A DNA stretch of 25,929 nt from a virus. This document shows, in pieces, positions 1 to 6,947 of the stretch (positions within the stretch are counted from its first letter, which is position 1; each line of letters begins with the position of its first letter). The stretch is taken from IMG/VR virus record IMGVR_UViG_3300049432_000018, positions 1 through 25,929 of that record. One strand, given 5' to 3'. The notes under the pieces are model-generated. The model ran no database searches and was not told where the DNA came from. It was given only the letters and a program-made list of their open reading frames with translations. The translations under genes and the position numbers were made by a program.

Positions 1-48
1 GTGTCGCGGATGAAAAATCCGGCGTGATTGCAAGGCCCTTCCCTATTG

Positions 49-897
49 CTAATCCAACAATCGCAACTGAGATGAACCCCGATCACCCTTCACGCTGTTG
101 CAGATCAAGTGCGCTAGCTGCACGTTGATCCGCGTGTGTGCACCACCTAGCCCGAGCGGCACGATGTGATCCAGCGTGGGGCTCATCAGGTCAGAGCGTG
201 CGTACCTGCGATGGGTCGGCTTGAAGCATAGCTGGCATATCCATCGGTCACGTTCGTAGATCTCAACATCCTTGAAGCGCTCAACCGGCACTGCTCGCCT
301 GGCTGCTCGCCTGCGTTTGGCCTGGTTCCGCTTCTGTTGCTTAAACCGTTCAGGATCAGCCGCGCGATAGAACCCATCAGCGCAGCGCTTACCGCATAGG
401 TCGCGCTCGCCGTTGTATCGCTGATATGTAAAGGGATCTCCGCACTGCTTGCAAGCAACGGTAACCTCAGCATGCTTACCCTGCCGCTCGACCTCTTCGT
501 TCCACAGCCTGCGCTTTAGCGCCAGCGCACACTGGCGACTACAGAGTGAGCGGGATCGCCTTCCGATGAACCAGCGCCGGCACCCACCACACTGAGCCCA
601 CGGTATCGGGCTGGCCTTACCAATGGACCGAGTCTGCCCAGCACAGCGCTTCGAGCAGTGGGTGCTCCACCTGGAACTACCCTGGTAGGTGGGGTCAAAG
701 CTCTTGCCGCAGGCTGGGCAATCGACAGGTCGATGCTTGTGCCTGTCGACCTTAGGCCGACCCCGCTCATAGCAGGGCTTCGAGCACCACTGATGGTTCG
801 GCCTGAACTTGCTGGGGTAGAACGAGGCGCCGCACTGGGCACAGGCTCGTAAGGTAGCATCCACTTGGGTCGGACCTCTCATACAGGTTCGGCTCAC
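49..897 (-). CDS. HNH endonuclease with an array of N-terminal zinc ribbons
   Basis: Probable DNA endonuclease of 282 aa. The C-terminal quarter carries an HNH fold: a CxxC pair (ICQLC), then LDHIVPLGLGG, then a Leu-Ile-Cys-Asn segment near the end, which fits the H-N-H/N pattern. Upstream of it are four CxxC...CxxxC modules (starting near residues 19, 60, 103 and 149), each like a treble-clef or zinc-ribbon unit. These probably bind DNA, giving an unusually zinc-rich nuclease. The start is a GTG at 897; an ATG at 882 is also possible and neither has a clear Shine-Dalgarno sequence. It is the last gene of the leftward operon in the window and follows a smaller HNH gene. Its place next to the expected terminase region suggests a packaging-associated or homing nuclease, which is inference. 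Confidence 0.8.
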   Translation of the reverse strand: MSRTCMRGPTQVDATLRACAQCGASFYPSKFRPNHQWCSKPCYERGRPKVDRHKHRPVDCPACGKSFDPTYQGSSRWSTHCSKRCAGQTRSIGKASPIPWAQCGGCRRWFIGRRSRSLCSRQCALALKRRLWNEEVERQGKHAEVTVACKQCGDPFTYQRYNGERDLCGKRCADGFYRAADPERFKQQKRNQAKRRRAARRAVPVERFKDVEIYERDRWICQLCFKPTHRRYARSDLMSPTLDHIVPLGLGGAHTRINVQLAHLICNSVKGDRGSSQLRLLD

Positions 898-939
898 CGG
901 TCGGGGTGCTGTTTGCGCAGCGCCTCGGCCATTTCCATT

Positions 940-1254
940 TTACCCCGTTCTGTTCCCCCTGCTGCTATTGTGTCGTCGGCACAGCACGGCGCCTGCGTCA
1001 GCTACCGTCCCGCCCTTGCTGATCGGCACACCATGGTCCAGGGTCAGGTCTTCGGTAGTCCCGCACACCGCGCACATCGGGCTGGCCTTGATCGCTGCCT
1101 TGCTCGCCTTGCGCCACGCTGGCCCGTAGCCACGCTGCGCTCTGGTACCACGCCTGGCCACCCTGGCCGTCTCGTACTTGGTCGAGCAGGTCGGACAGCG
1201 CGCGCCGTTGGTGGTTGGTCTGCGACAGGTCAGGCAGGGCTGAGCTACCGGCAT
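940..1254 (-). CDS. HNH endonuclease, phage packaging-associated type
   Basis: A compact HNH nuclease of 104 aa. It has an N-terminal CxxC...CxxC zinc pair (CLTC, CPTC), a basic stretch with RGYGPAWRK, a second CxxC (CAVCG), and the catalytic core LTLDHGVPISKGG followed by LCRRHNSSRG. This order is the standard layout of the small HNH proteins that sit beside terminase genes in many siphophages and assist DNA packaging (family knowledge). The ORF extends further upstream, but the ATG at 1254 is preferred because a GGGGG purine run precedes it and homologous proteins begin just before the first CxxC. A terminase would be expected to the left of the window. The family call is firm; the packaging role is inferred. 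Confidence 0.85.
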   Translation of the reverse strand: MPVAQPCLTCRRPTTNGARCPTCSTKYETARVARRGTRAQRGYGPAWRKASKAAIKASPMCAVCGTTEDLTLDHGVPISKGGTVADAGAVLCRRHNSSRGNRTG

Positions 1255-1338
1255 GGAAGCGGGCCCCCGAATTGCACGAGGTCTCTCCAGGTTATGGGCC
1301 TGGCGGGTTGCTGTCTCCCTCGCCCGCTGGGGAAAGCA

Positions 1339-1372
1339 ATGGCCCAGCACATCTGGGGATGCACTGAGCCAT
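1339..1372. repeat. 34-bp imperfect inverted repeat in the leader of the HNH genes
   Basis: The arms ATGGCCCAG-CA-CATC and GATG-CA-CTGAGCCAT flank a TGGG loop. They pair over 13 positions on each side, with one G-T type mismatch and a 2-nt symmetric internal loop. It lies in the 159-bp gap between the HTH gene and the small HNH gene, the longest non-coding gap on the leftward strand in the early region. No T-run follows, so it does not look like an intrinsic terminator. A 5' RNA stem-loop or a protein-binding site are the alternatives. Confidence 0.6.
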
Positions 1373-1380
1373 CGTAGCTA

Positions 1381-1409
1381 CCTATAGCACCTTCTCGTAT
1401 TTGTTGCAA
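1381..1409 (-). promoter_or_regulatory. Putative leftward promoter for the HNH/late genes
   Basis: On the minus strand TTGCAA (1409-1404) and TATAGG (1386-1381) are separated by 17 nt, which fits a sigma-70-type -35/-10 pair with four matches in each box. The predicted start near 1374 falls just before the inverted repeat at 1372-1339, so the transcript would begin with a stem-loop. This is prediction from sequence only. Confidence 0.4.
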
Positions 1410-1413
1410 GGGG

Positions 1414-1824
1414 TTAGCCATTGGCGGATGCCTGCTCTTCCCACCCGAGCGATCTGGCCATCATCTTCGTCGCAGCTCGATAGGCAGCCCAGAGTCGGTT
1501 GTTGTCTACCCCGAGCCTGGCCCTGATCTCAATCATCGGTAGCGACTCGGCCATCCTCCGAGCTACCACCTGCGACTCCAGCGAGTAGGGCGGGAGGATG
1601 GCGGCTGCCTGCTCGAGATCGGCCTTGATGTCGCAGTAGCGGACAGGGTCGCCATGGCTGCGCGTGCTCTTGATCCCCACAGGCTTCCCGCTACCGCACG
1701 CCTTGTCGGAGTGCCGACACTCGCTGCTGAGCAGGTGAGCTGCCGTCGCGGGCGTCTCCGATAGCGAGGTCAACAGCTCCCACTCGCGCAGCCATCGGTC
1801 GACGATCTGCGGGCTGTAGTCCAC
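1414..1824 (-). CDS. HTH protein resembling sigma-70 region 4, possible late-gene regulator
   Basis: 136 aa. The N-terminal half has a Cys/His-containing stretch (SECRHSDKACGSG). The C-terminal half, about residues 75-130, is a helical segment in which a proline-rich turn is followed by a likely helix-turn-helix (MIEIRARLGVDNNRLWAAYRA). This matches the layout of small phage sigma-like or ArpU-like late transcription regulators, but I do not recognise a specific family. The GTG start at 1824 directly follows the stop of the preceding gene at 1826-1828, and a TGAGG purine patch is the only ribosome-site candidate. It is the last gene before the promoter-containing gap and the HNH genes, the usual place for a late activator. 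Confidence 0.5.
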   Translation of the reverse strand: MDYSPQIVDRWLREWELLTSLSETPATAAHLLSSECRHSDKACGSGKPVGIKSTRSHGDPVRYCDIKADLEQAAAILPPYSLESQVVARRMAESLPMIEIRARLGVDNNRLWAAYRAATKMMARSLGWEEQASANG

Positions 1825-1825
1825 C

Positions 1826-2083
1826 TCAGGCGTGCCCCGGCAGCAGCAGCTTGGTCCGGGCCTGCGCCACCCTCTCCGGAGCAGGCTGGTAGCTCACGAA
1901 CGGCCCGTGGCCCTGCTCGACCACGCCGACGTAGGAGACCGTGGCCTGCCCGCAGTGGCAGCAGACGTTGGCCTGAGCGATCCAGGCTGGCTTGCCATCG
2001 GGTCCGGGGTTGAATCCGGAGACCGCGGCGATGTGGATGCAGCATTGGTGGACCGGATTTGGACCCTTGGATTTACCAGCCAT
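1826..2083 (-). CDS. Small Cys/His-rich hypothetical protein
   Basis: 85 aa of unknown function. Residues 14-45 hold CCIH and CCHCG motifs, which could bind one zinc ion. A short conserved-looking VSYVGVVEQGHGPFVSYQ segment follows, and the C-terminus is helical and basic. It lies two bases after the end of the preceding gene's frame and just before the HTH gene, inside the coupled early operon. The codon pattern (G/C third positions) supports real coding. A role in host takeover or nucleic-acid binding is possible but nothing in the sequence proves it. Confidence 0.6.
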   Translation of the reverse strand: MAGKSKGPNPVHQCCIHIAAVSGFNPGPDGKPAWIAQANVCCHCGQATVSYVGVVEQGHGPFVSYQPAPERVAQARTKLLLPGHA

Positions 2084-2085
2084 CT

Positions 2086-2304
2086 TCAGATTCCCTCCAT
2101 CAGCGCGACCATCTCCATCGCCACACCAAACGAGGCCAAGTCGATCGCGTCAGCCAGTGAATCGGCCTCGGCCCTAAACCGCTCATCGCCCCGCATGAAA
2201 ACCACTTCCCATGGCCCCTGGTCAACCTGGCGCGCCGAGTAGATCCAACCGAGTCGCTTCAGTCGGGCGATGTTGGCGCGCCGAGCGGTTTCTTTGATGC
2301 CCAT
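2086..2304 (-). CDS. Hypothetical protein, coupled to an upstream micro-gene
   Basis: 72 aa of unknown function. I place the start at the ATG at 2304 rather than the more distal in-frame codon at 2319, because this ATG overlaps the TGA stop of the 33-aa micro-gene as TGATG, the junction type seen throughout this operon. The N-terminus (GIKETARRANIARLKRLGW) looks like a helical, basic DNA-contacting segment. It is followed by a beta stretch ending in EVVFMRGDERF and a C-terminal acidic helix. It could be a small single-stranded DNA or RNA partner protein, but this is a guess. Confidence 0.55.
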   Translation of the reverse strand: MGIKETARRANIARLKRLGWIYSARQVDQGPWEVVFMRGDERFRAEADSLADAIDLASFGVAMEMVALMEGI

Positions 2305-2405
2305 CAGCGCGGCCAGCACATGACCGAGCCGAGCCCAAAGCCGATGGCCACCAGGCCGAAGCCGAGCAGCCCGTAGGCGAGCGACAGGAGCCCATCGCGG
2401 AACAT
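2304..2405 (-). CDS. 33-aa single-span membrane micro-protein
   Basis: A tiny gene. It reads ATG TTC CGC GAT and so on to TGA, giving a protein with a short polar N-terminus (MFRDG) and one hydrophobic span rich in Leu and Gly (about residues 6-30). Its ATG overlaps the upstream stop as TGATG at 2405, and its own stop overlaps the next ATG as TGATG at 2304. Two exact couplings in the operon's usual style, plus a clean membrane span, argue that it is real. A role in the membrane (superinfection or lysis timing) is conjecture. Confidence 0.6.
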   Translation of the reverse strand: MFRDGLLSLAYGLLGFGLVAIGFGLGSVMCWPR

Positions 2406-2782
2406 CAGCCCAACTCCTTCAGAACCGTCGCTACCCGGTCGATCGGCTCGTACTCACCCTCGCGCAACTCGACAATGAGCCGCCGCTCCGCCATCGGCCC
2501 GTAGAATCCGACCAGGTCGTAAACAGCGCTCCCGTTCGCCACGGTGATGCTCACCTGAGGTGGCCCGATCGGCTCATCGTCGGTAAACCCCGGAACGTCC
2601 CACCTGATCCACTTCGAGTGGAGCACCTGCGACTCATCGAAGACCTGGAATCGCGGCCACGGTCGAAGCAGAGTAGGCGGTCTGCCGGGTCCGTCCTCGC
2701 AGTGCCAAGCGACCGACCAGATGATCGGCTTGCACTCGCCCAGGTGGACGACGTCGGGATAATCCGCCCTGGTCAGGAGCAT
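2405..2782 (-). CDS. Hypothetical early phage protein
   Basis: 125 aa that I do not recognise. It is rich in Trp and Pro (WSVAWHCEDGPGRPP, SKWIRWDVPGF). The later part alternates beta strands (QVSITVANGSAVYDLVGFYG, ERRLIVELREG), suggesting a small all-beta domain. It starts with ATG at 2782 directly after the TAG of the RusA-like gene (TAGATG), and its TGA overlaps the start of the 33-aa micro-gene. Its position between a resolvase and small genes suggests an early accessory role. Coding is well supported by length and codon pattern. Confidence 0.6.
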   Translation of the reverse strand: MLLTRADYPDVVHLGECKPIIWSVAWHCEDGPGRPPTLLRPWPRFQVFDESQVLHSKWIRWDVPGFTDDEPIGPPQVSITVANGSAVYDLVGFYGPMAERRLIVELREGEYEPIDRVATVLKELG

Positions 2783-3175
2783 CTACTCGGCCTCCTGCAG
2801 GATCATGGTCACCTGGTCAACCGGCCCTCGACCGGATCGGTAGCGCCAGGTGATCGGTCCGGATGGTCCATCATGGGTACGCAGCCACTTCGCCACCTGG
2901 TCCCGAAGTTGCTTGCAGCAGCCGGCCAGGTTGTCGTCATCCATCAGCTTGCCGGCGGGCTGATCGACTCGGAAGGTCAGGATGAACCGACGGCCGGTCG
3001 GAAGCTGATGCGGCCACCCGGCGACGAGCAAGGCATCCTCGACCTTCTTGTGGGCCACCTTCGTGGCTTTGTGTCTGGCCCAGCGGTTGACGCCCGAATT
3101 GAGCCCATATTGCTTGGACCTGGGCCGCCAAGCCGGGATTGACGCCTCCAGGCGCAGGCGGGTGTCGGTGGTCAT
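2783..3175 (-). CDS. RusA-like Holliday junction resolvase
   Basis: 130 aa, matching the usual size of RusA-family endonucleases, which cut four-way DNA junctions during phage replication and recombination. The diagnostic acidic block is present: Asp79-Asp80-Asp81-Asn82, then Lys88 and Asp92 (DDDN-x5-K-x3-D), followed by a DG motif. Family members use these Asp residues to bind magnesium, and the spacing here fits. The start is ATG 3175, which overlaps the upstream ASCH gene's TGA as ATGA; the six extra codons upstream are rejected. RusA needs a dimer and acts on replication intermediates, so the neighbouring loader and initiator genes fit this role. Some divergence around the Lys means activity should be tested. 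Confidence 0.75.
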   Translation of the reverse strand: MTTDTRLRLEASIPAWRPRSKQYGLNSGVNRWARHKATKVAHKKVEDALLVAGWPHQLPTGRRFILTFRVDQPAGKLMDDDNLAGCCKQLRDQVAKWLRTHDGPSGPITWRYRSGRGPVDQVTMILQEAE

Positions 3176-3606
3176 TGGCCAGCCCACTCCCACAAGCCGA
3201 GCGATCCCTTGGCGGCCACAGGCTCAGCCAGGATCTTCACGTCTTCGAGGATCCATCCGAAACGGCGATCTGAGTACTCGCCGAATCGCCACTCATCGCT
3301 GTCCTGGCTCGGCATCCACGCGGGGCACGGCTCTGCCCCGCGACAGGTCGGCAGGACGTCCACCAGTCGGCAGGTGGCGATCACCTGGCCACGAGGAAGC
3401 TGCCAGGGCTGACCGAAACCAGCCTGCTCTAGGTACTTGCGGTAGGGCATCTCGCGCACCAGGCACTGCACGTCGCCAGGGAAGCTCTTAGATGCGTGGA
3501 TCGCGATCGGCCCGCGGTAGCTGGTCGACCATGAGCGCGTCTCGATCCGCTTGGCACCGATCGCGACTAAGGTCGCCCAGGGCTGGACCAGGCTCAGCGC
3601 CTTCAC
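3172..3606 (-). CDS. ASCH/PUA-like domain protein
   Basis: 144 aa. It opens with KALSLVQPWATLVAIGAKRIETRSWST, the hallmark start of phage and bacterial ASCH-domain proteins (Q-P-W-A, G-x-K-x-x-E-x-R). A GPIAIHASKS segment follows, then GQVIATCRLVDV, and the C-terminus is GLWEW. The ASCH fold is a PUA-like beta barrel thought to bind RNA or modified bases; some members act on modified cytosine or adenine. The start is GTG at 3606, which overlaps the preceding stop as GTGA. It probably acts on nucleic acids in the early phase, but substrate and activity are not visible. Confidence 0.8.
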   Translation of the reverse strand: MKALSLVQPWATLVAIGAKRIETRSWSTSYRGPIAIHASKSFPGDVQCLVREMPYRKYLEQAGFGQPWQLPRGQVIATCRLVDVLPTCRGAEPCPAWMPSQDSDEWRFGEYSDRRFGWILEDVKILAEPVAAKGSLGLWEWAGQ

Positions 3607-4265
3607 CGCGCCCCGGCCTCGACACTCCCCCGGATCCGACTCAGCGCCTCTGGGCTGACGTCGGGCCTGGTCGCGTCTTGCCAGTCGAGATCCTTGGTCG
3701 TATCGCCGTCTTCAGTGTTTCCTGAAGATCCAAAGACGGCCGGCGCCTCGGGCCAGTCCGAGTGATCGTCCTCTCCGGCCAGGTCTTCGTCCAGGTCAGT
3801 GGTGTCGAGAGCTGCATCCTCGATCTGCAGCTTGAGCTGTTGCGGCAGGTCCAGGATGATTCGGCCCACTTGCCGCTGCTCGGTCGTATGGAGTCCGTGG
3901 CGCTTCACCGCGGCGAGGTAGAGCGAGACGTCGGGCTTGTTGATCACGTACTTGTCGGCGCCGCTGGTCTGATTGGTTTCCTGGCCCATGGAGCAGAGCA
4001 GCTCGTCGACGAACAACTCTCGGGCGTCCGGGGTCCGGGATTGCCAGTCGCGCTCTGCCACGATCACCACGAAGTCGGGAGTGATCCCGGAAGCGTCTCG
4101 GCCGAAGGCGTGCCGTAGCAGGCCAGGACAGACGCTGGCGCCGCTCTTGGTGCCGGTGCTGAACAGCCAGATGATCCGGGCGTCGGCAAGGTGGCTGTGG
4201 TAGTTCTGGATCATCGGCTGCGCGAGTCGCTCCGGGATGTCCGCGTCTCGGTAGGTCGTTGCCAT
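3603..4265 (-). CDS. Putative phage metallopeptidase-family protein, catalytic residues lost
   Basis: 220 aa. The N-terminal ~125 residues follow the layout of the phage metallopeptidase-like family: ADARIIWLF, then TPDFVVIVA, then a helix that in active members carries HExxH, then a late DV..Y/F..V..HGL segment. Here the helix reads V-D-E-L-L-C-S-M (Asp87, Glu88, Cys91), so both His ligands are absent, and the expected His before the DV segment is a Pro (KPDV, residues 110-113). It is therefore probably a non-catalytic derivative. The C-terminal third is acidic and low-complexity (TTDLDEDLAGEDDHSD). The ATG at 4265 is chosen because GGAGGAA stands seven bases before it. Family assignment is moderately sure and the loss of zinc sites is seen directly. 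Confidence 0.6.
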   Translation of the reverse strand: MATTYRDADIPERLAQPMIQNYHSHLADARIIWLFSTGTKSGASVCPGLLRHAFGRDASGITPDFVVIVAERDWQSRTPDARELFVDELLCSMGQETNQTSGADKYVINKPDVSLYLAAVKRHGLHTTEQRQVGRIILDLPQQLKLQIEDAALDTTDLDEDLAGEDDHSDWPEAPAVFGSSGNTEDGDTTKDLDWQDATRPDVSPEALSRIRGSVEAGAR

Positions 4266-4329
4266 CTCGATTCCTCCGCTTTCAGTCGCGCCGCTCGGTC
4301 GCCAGCCGACGGCGCTCTCGGGTCCCCTG

Positions 4330-4752
4330 TTAGAAAGGCCGCTCGCCGTCCAGCGACCGAGCTGAGAACTCCGGCTGATCGGCACAGTCGCCGCAGAGCG
4401 CCCGCATCGTTCCCCAGCGCACCTTGATCCGCTCGCCGCAGCCGTAGCACTTGAGCTCGATCTGATGTCCCTCCGGCGCCGCCAGCGCCGGCAATTCCCA
4501 CCGCGTTACGGGCTCCGGTCGGTTGCTCTTCGCCACTGCCTTGGCTGCGTCTTCGCTGCAAGGCGTCAGGGCGTAGATGCTCGACCCACCGCAGAACTGG
4601 GTGGCCACGATCTCGCCGTCGTCGCCCGGCACGTCCACCCGGAGCATCGCCACGCCATACTGCTCGGCCTGGCAGACCCGCCCACCGAGGCGGCGATGGC
4701 CGAGCAGCTCGACGATCGCCCAGCCCTCGTAGGGCTTCTCTGACTCGCTCAA
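4330..4752 (-). CDS. Phage hypothetical protein with C-terminal CxxC zinc finger
   Basis: 140 aa starting from a TTG at 4752: GGAGGG lies a few bases upstream, and TTG overlaps the TGA of the zinc-finger gene as TTGA. The first two thirds (KPYEGWAIVELLGHRRLGG...GVAMLRVDVPGD) is a compact beta domain often seen in phage replication regions. It includes FCGGSSIYALTPCSE. The last part holds CYGCG...CGDC, a zinc-ribbon pair about 17 residues apart. The family is known to me only as a hypothetical phage protein. It lies between the metallopeptidase-like gene and the topoisomerase-type finger. Coding is secure and function unknown. Confidence 0.7.
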   Translation of the reverse strand: MSESEKPYEGWAIVELLGHRRLGGRVCQAEQYGVAMLRVDVPGDDGEIVATQFCGGSSIYALTPCSEDAAKAVAKSNRPEPVTRWELPALAAPEGHQIELKCYGCGERIKVRWGTMRALCGDCADQPEFSARSLDGERPF

Positions 4753-4952
4753 TTTCCCTCCGTCTCGAAGCCAGGCAGCTCGGCCGCCCCAGCCGCCAGC
4801 ATCTTTTCGCGTTCTGGGATCTCTGCGGTCTCCTTGCAGAACGGCCACCTCGAGCAGCCATAGAAGAGTCCGCCGGTGGCCTTGTTCCGTCGCTTGAGCA
4901 TTTGATCCCGGCAGGCTGGGTCCGGGCAGCGCATCGTGCCGACCTTGCTCAC
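4749..4952 (-). CDS. Topoisomerase-type C4 zinc-finger protein
   Basis: 67 aa. Nearly the whole protein is one finger of the kind found at the C-terminus of bacterial DNA topoisomerase I: CPDPAC, then LKRRNKATGGLFYGC, then SRWPFCKETAEIPE. The four cysteines are spaced as in that family and would bind zinc and single-stranded DNA. As a stand-alone phage protein it could assist replication or recombination. It starts with GTG at 4952, overlapping the loader's stop as GTGA, and ends where the next gene begins as TTGA. Confidence 0.8.
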   Translation of the reverse strand: MSKVGTMRCPDPACRDQMLKRRNKATGGLFYGCSRWPFCKETAEIPEREKMLAAGAAELPGFETEGN

Positions 4953-6148
4953 AGCGGCAGCTCCTCGACCGAGTCGTCGGCGTAGGGCAGGCGAGCCCCA
5001 GCCGCGGCGAGCTGGCGCGGGGTGGTCTGGCTGCTCGACCGGGCCCCTCGGCTCGACCGATCGCGGTAGTTCTCCCCGCCGAGCTCGATCAGCTCGCAGG
5101 TCTCCTGAATCCGCCAGGCGATGCGGTTGCCTTCGACCGGCTCGTCAGTGCCAGCCAGTCGCTTCGCCATCAGGCCCAGACTGAAGTTGCTGGTCATGAT
5201 CGTCAGGCGGCCCGCGTCGTAGCGGCGGTTGATCACCAGAAACAGCCGCTCTCGGCTCCAGCCAGTGACCCGCTCGGTGCCCATATCGTCGAGCACCAGC
5301 AGCCCGGTGCTCAGCAATCGCTGCATCAGCGCCGCCTGCGACTCGGCTACCTCCTCGGCCATCTCTCGGCCGCCTGGCCGGAGCATGTCGAACAGCTCCG
5401 AGATCGTCAGGAACAGCGCGGCGCCGCCATCCTGAACCCAGTGCCGAACCGCCAGCGCGGCCAGCGTGGTCTTACCGGTGCCCACCCCGCCGTACAGGTA
5501 AACGCCCCGATTCGGGCCGCCTGGAGCCAGGGCGCGGATCGCAGCAAGCGCCGTCTCCTTGCCCGGATCGCCCTGGAAGTCCGCGAAGGTCAGGCCGGCA
5601 AGTCGGACCGGCAGGTTGGCCCGGTGCAGCCGCTCGGCTTGCTCGGCCGCGGCTCGTCGGGCTTCGTCCTGCTCTCGCTCGGCGCAGATTTCGGCGTCGA
5701 CCCGAGCCGCCTCAGCCTGCTGGGCCAGCGACTCCGGGCAGACGCACCAGGTCGACCAGAGCACGTAGCTGACGAACGGCAGCAGGTGGCCGGTCCCGCC
5801 AACGCCGAGACAGACGCAGCCCGTCGGCCGGAGCGCCATCAGGCGGTCCCGCTCGAGCGCCATGGCCAGCTCTGCGTCCAGTTGGCGCAGCGCCGTCCGG
5901 CATTCCTGCTCGATCCGATCGCGGACTTGAGCCAGCAGCATCTCAGCCGGCGACTCGATCTGCTCGGCTTCCGCGGCGAGCTCGGCCAGCACTCGCTCAT
6001 GGGCTGCCAGAATCTCCGATCGGGACTGGGTCACGGCGGACGTACTTGGCAAACGGGTCATCTTCGCCAGTGCTGCCCGCTCCGGGCCCAGCATCCGCTC
6101 TTCCCGGCCCTGAGCCAGCCCGGCCAGGACGTTGCCGATTTTCTCCAT
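4949..6148 (-). CDS. DnaC/IstB-type helicase loader (AAA+ ATPase)
   Basis: 399 aa. The C-terminal half is an AAA+ ATPase: Walker A GGVGTGKT (residues 220-227), Walker B LLVLDDMG (283-290), sensor 1 TSN (319-321), and a downstream Arg-rich stretch. This matches phage DnaC-like loaders that place the replicative helicase on single-stranded DNA. The N-terminal region is a helical, charged stretch with CVCLG...CVCP, a degenerate version of the zinc motif seen in related loaders. The ATG at 6148 follows a GGGAG sequence with suitable spacing, which means its first 152 nt overlap the initiator gene in another frame; ATG 6064 and GTG 6034 are shorter options. With the initiator next door, this forms a loader-initiator pair. 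Confidence 0.85.
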   Translation of the reverse strand: MEKIGNVLAGLAQGREERMLGPERAALAKMTRLPSTSAVTQSRSEILAAHERVLAELAAEAEQIESPAEMLLAQVRDRIEQECRTALRQLDAELAMALERDRLMALRPTGCVCLGVGGTGHLLPFVSYVLWSTWCVCPESLAQQAEAARVDAEICAEREQDEARRAAAEQAERLHRANLPVRLAGLTFADFQGDPGKETALAAIRALAPGGPNRGVYLYGGVGTGKTTLAALAVRHWVQDGGAALFLTISELFDMLRPGGREMAEEVAESQAALMQRLLSTGLLVLDDMGTERVTGWSRERLFLVINRRYDAGRLTIMTSNFSLGLMAKRLAGTDEPVEGNRIAWRIQETCELIELGGENYRDRSSRGARSSSQTTPRQLAAAGARLPYADDSVEELPL

Positions 6149-6947
6149 GCCCGTTGCTCCCGTTGGGGCCAGCCTTCCAGGCCAGCCAGTTGCCGACTCG
6201 GTTGTTGTTCGCCAGGTAGCCGAAGCTCAACGTCCGGCGGCTGAAGTCATCCCCGTAGTCGCCGCTAGCGTGGTCTTGCCAGCAGGCGGCAAGCTGCTCC
6301 GCCGAGTAGTGCCGCAAGAGCTCCTGAGCAGCGGTGGGCTCAGCGCGGAGCATCGCTGGCGGCGACAGGTCGGCCGCCTTGAACGCTTCGAACAGCGGCG
6401 CCAGGTCAGGACCGCTCGGCTGTTTCGTAACGCCCTTCACCCGAACCGGCGCAGCGGACTTGGGGGGCGAAGCCGAAGGCGCAGCGATAGCGGTTGGCGG
6501 TGCTTCTGAAGCTGATGCCGCCGCCCCGGAGGGGCTAAACGGAACTGAAGAACTAACCGAAACCGGAGATAAGACCGGAGCGACGGGTTGCGCTGATGTT
6601 CGGCGTTCCGCGCTGCTCTGCGCTGATTCTCGGCGCTGCTCTTTAATGTAGGACTGGTACTTGTGGAAACTCTTGGGGTAGCGCAGAACGTCGCCGTCTC
6701 CCTCCAGCAGGCCCAACTCCAGCATTCCGAGGATCGCCAGCGCTACGTCTTCAACTGTCTTGTCCCGACGCCCCGGCAGGACAGTGAACAGCAACTGCTC
6801 GGGATCGGCTGTTAGAGCTCCCTGGTCGTCGGCGTGCGGGATCATCCAGGTGTAGAGCAGGGCGGCGAAGTCGCCGTGACTCTGCGCCAGGCGATTGACG
6901 CGGGTATCCACGCTGATTTCGGTTGAGACGTAGCGACGGCGGGCCAT
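5997..6947 (-). CDS. Replication initiator-like protein (winged-helix N-terminus)
   Basis: 316 aa from ATG 6947, which overlaps the upstream stop as TAATG. Residues 1-110 (RRYVSTEISVDTRVNRLAQ... then GLLEGDGDVLRYPKSFHKYQSY) have the look of the N-terminal winged-helix domain of phage O/DnaD-type replication proteins, which bind the origin and recruit the loader. A long Ala/Ser/Pro-rich linker follows (residues ~115-175), then a helical domain with LLRHYSAEQLAACW and LSFGYLANN-NRVGNWLAWK. It ends with DDPFAKYVRRDP. Its tail overlaps the loader gene by 152 bp. Reading through the linker may be variable. Function is inferred from layout and neighbours. Confidence 0.7.
   Translation of the reverse strand: MARRRYVSTEISVDTRVNRLAQSHGDFAALLYTWMIPHADDQGALTADPEQLLFTVLPGRRDKTVEDVALAILGMLELGLLEGDGDVLRYPKSFHKYQSYIKEQRRESAQSSAERRTSAQPVAPVLSPVSVSSSVPFSPSGAAASASEAPPTAIAAPSASPPKSAAPVRVKGVTKQPSGPDLAPLFEAFKAADLSPPAMLRAEPTAAQELLRHYSAEQLAACWQDHASGDYGDDFSRRTLSFGYLANNNRVGNWLAWKAGPNGSNGHGENRQRPGRAGSGPGRADAGPGAGSTGEDDPFAKYVRRDPVPIGDSGSP

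Noticed and set aside
1-48. Possible hairpin CGGAT-GAAAA-ATCCG near the left edge
   Set aside because: The stem is only five base pairs and the sequence beyond the window edge is missing, so no call can be made.
4211-4861. 216-aa minus-strand ORF
   Set aside because: Different frame of the 140-aa zinc-finger protein and neighbours; Arg/Ala/Gly-rich, no domain.
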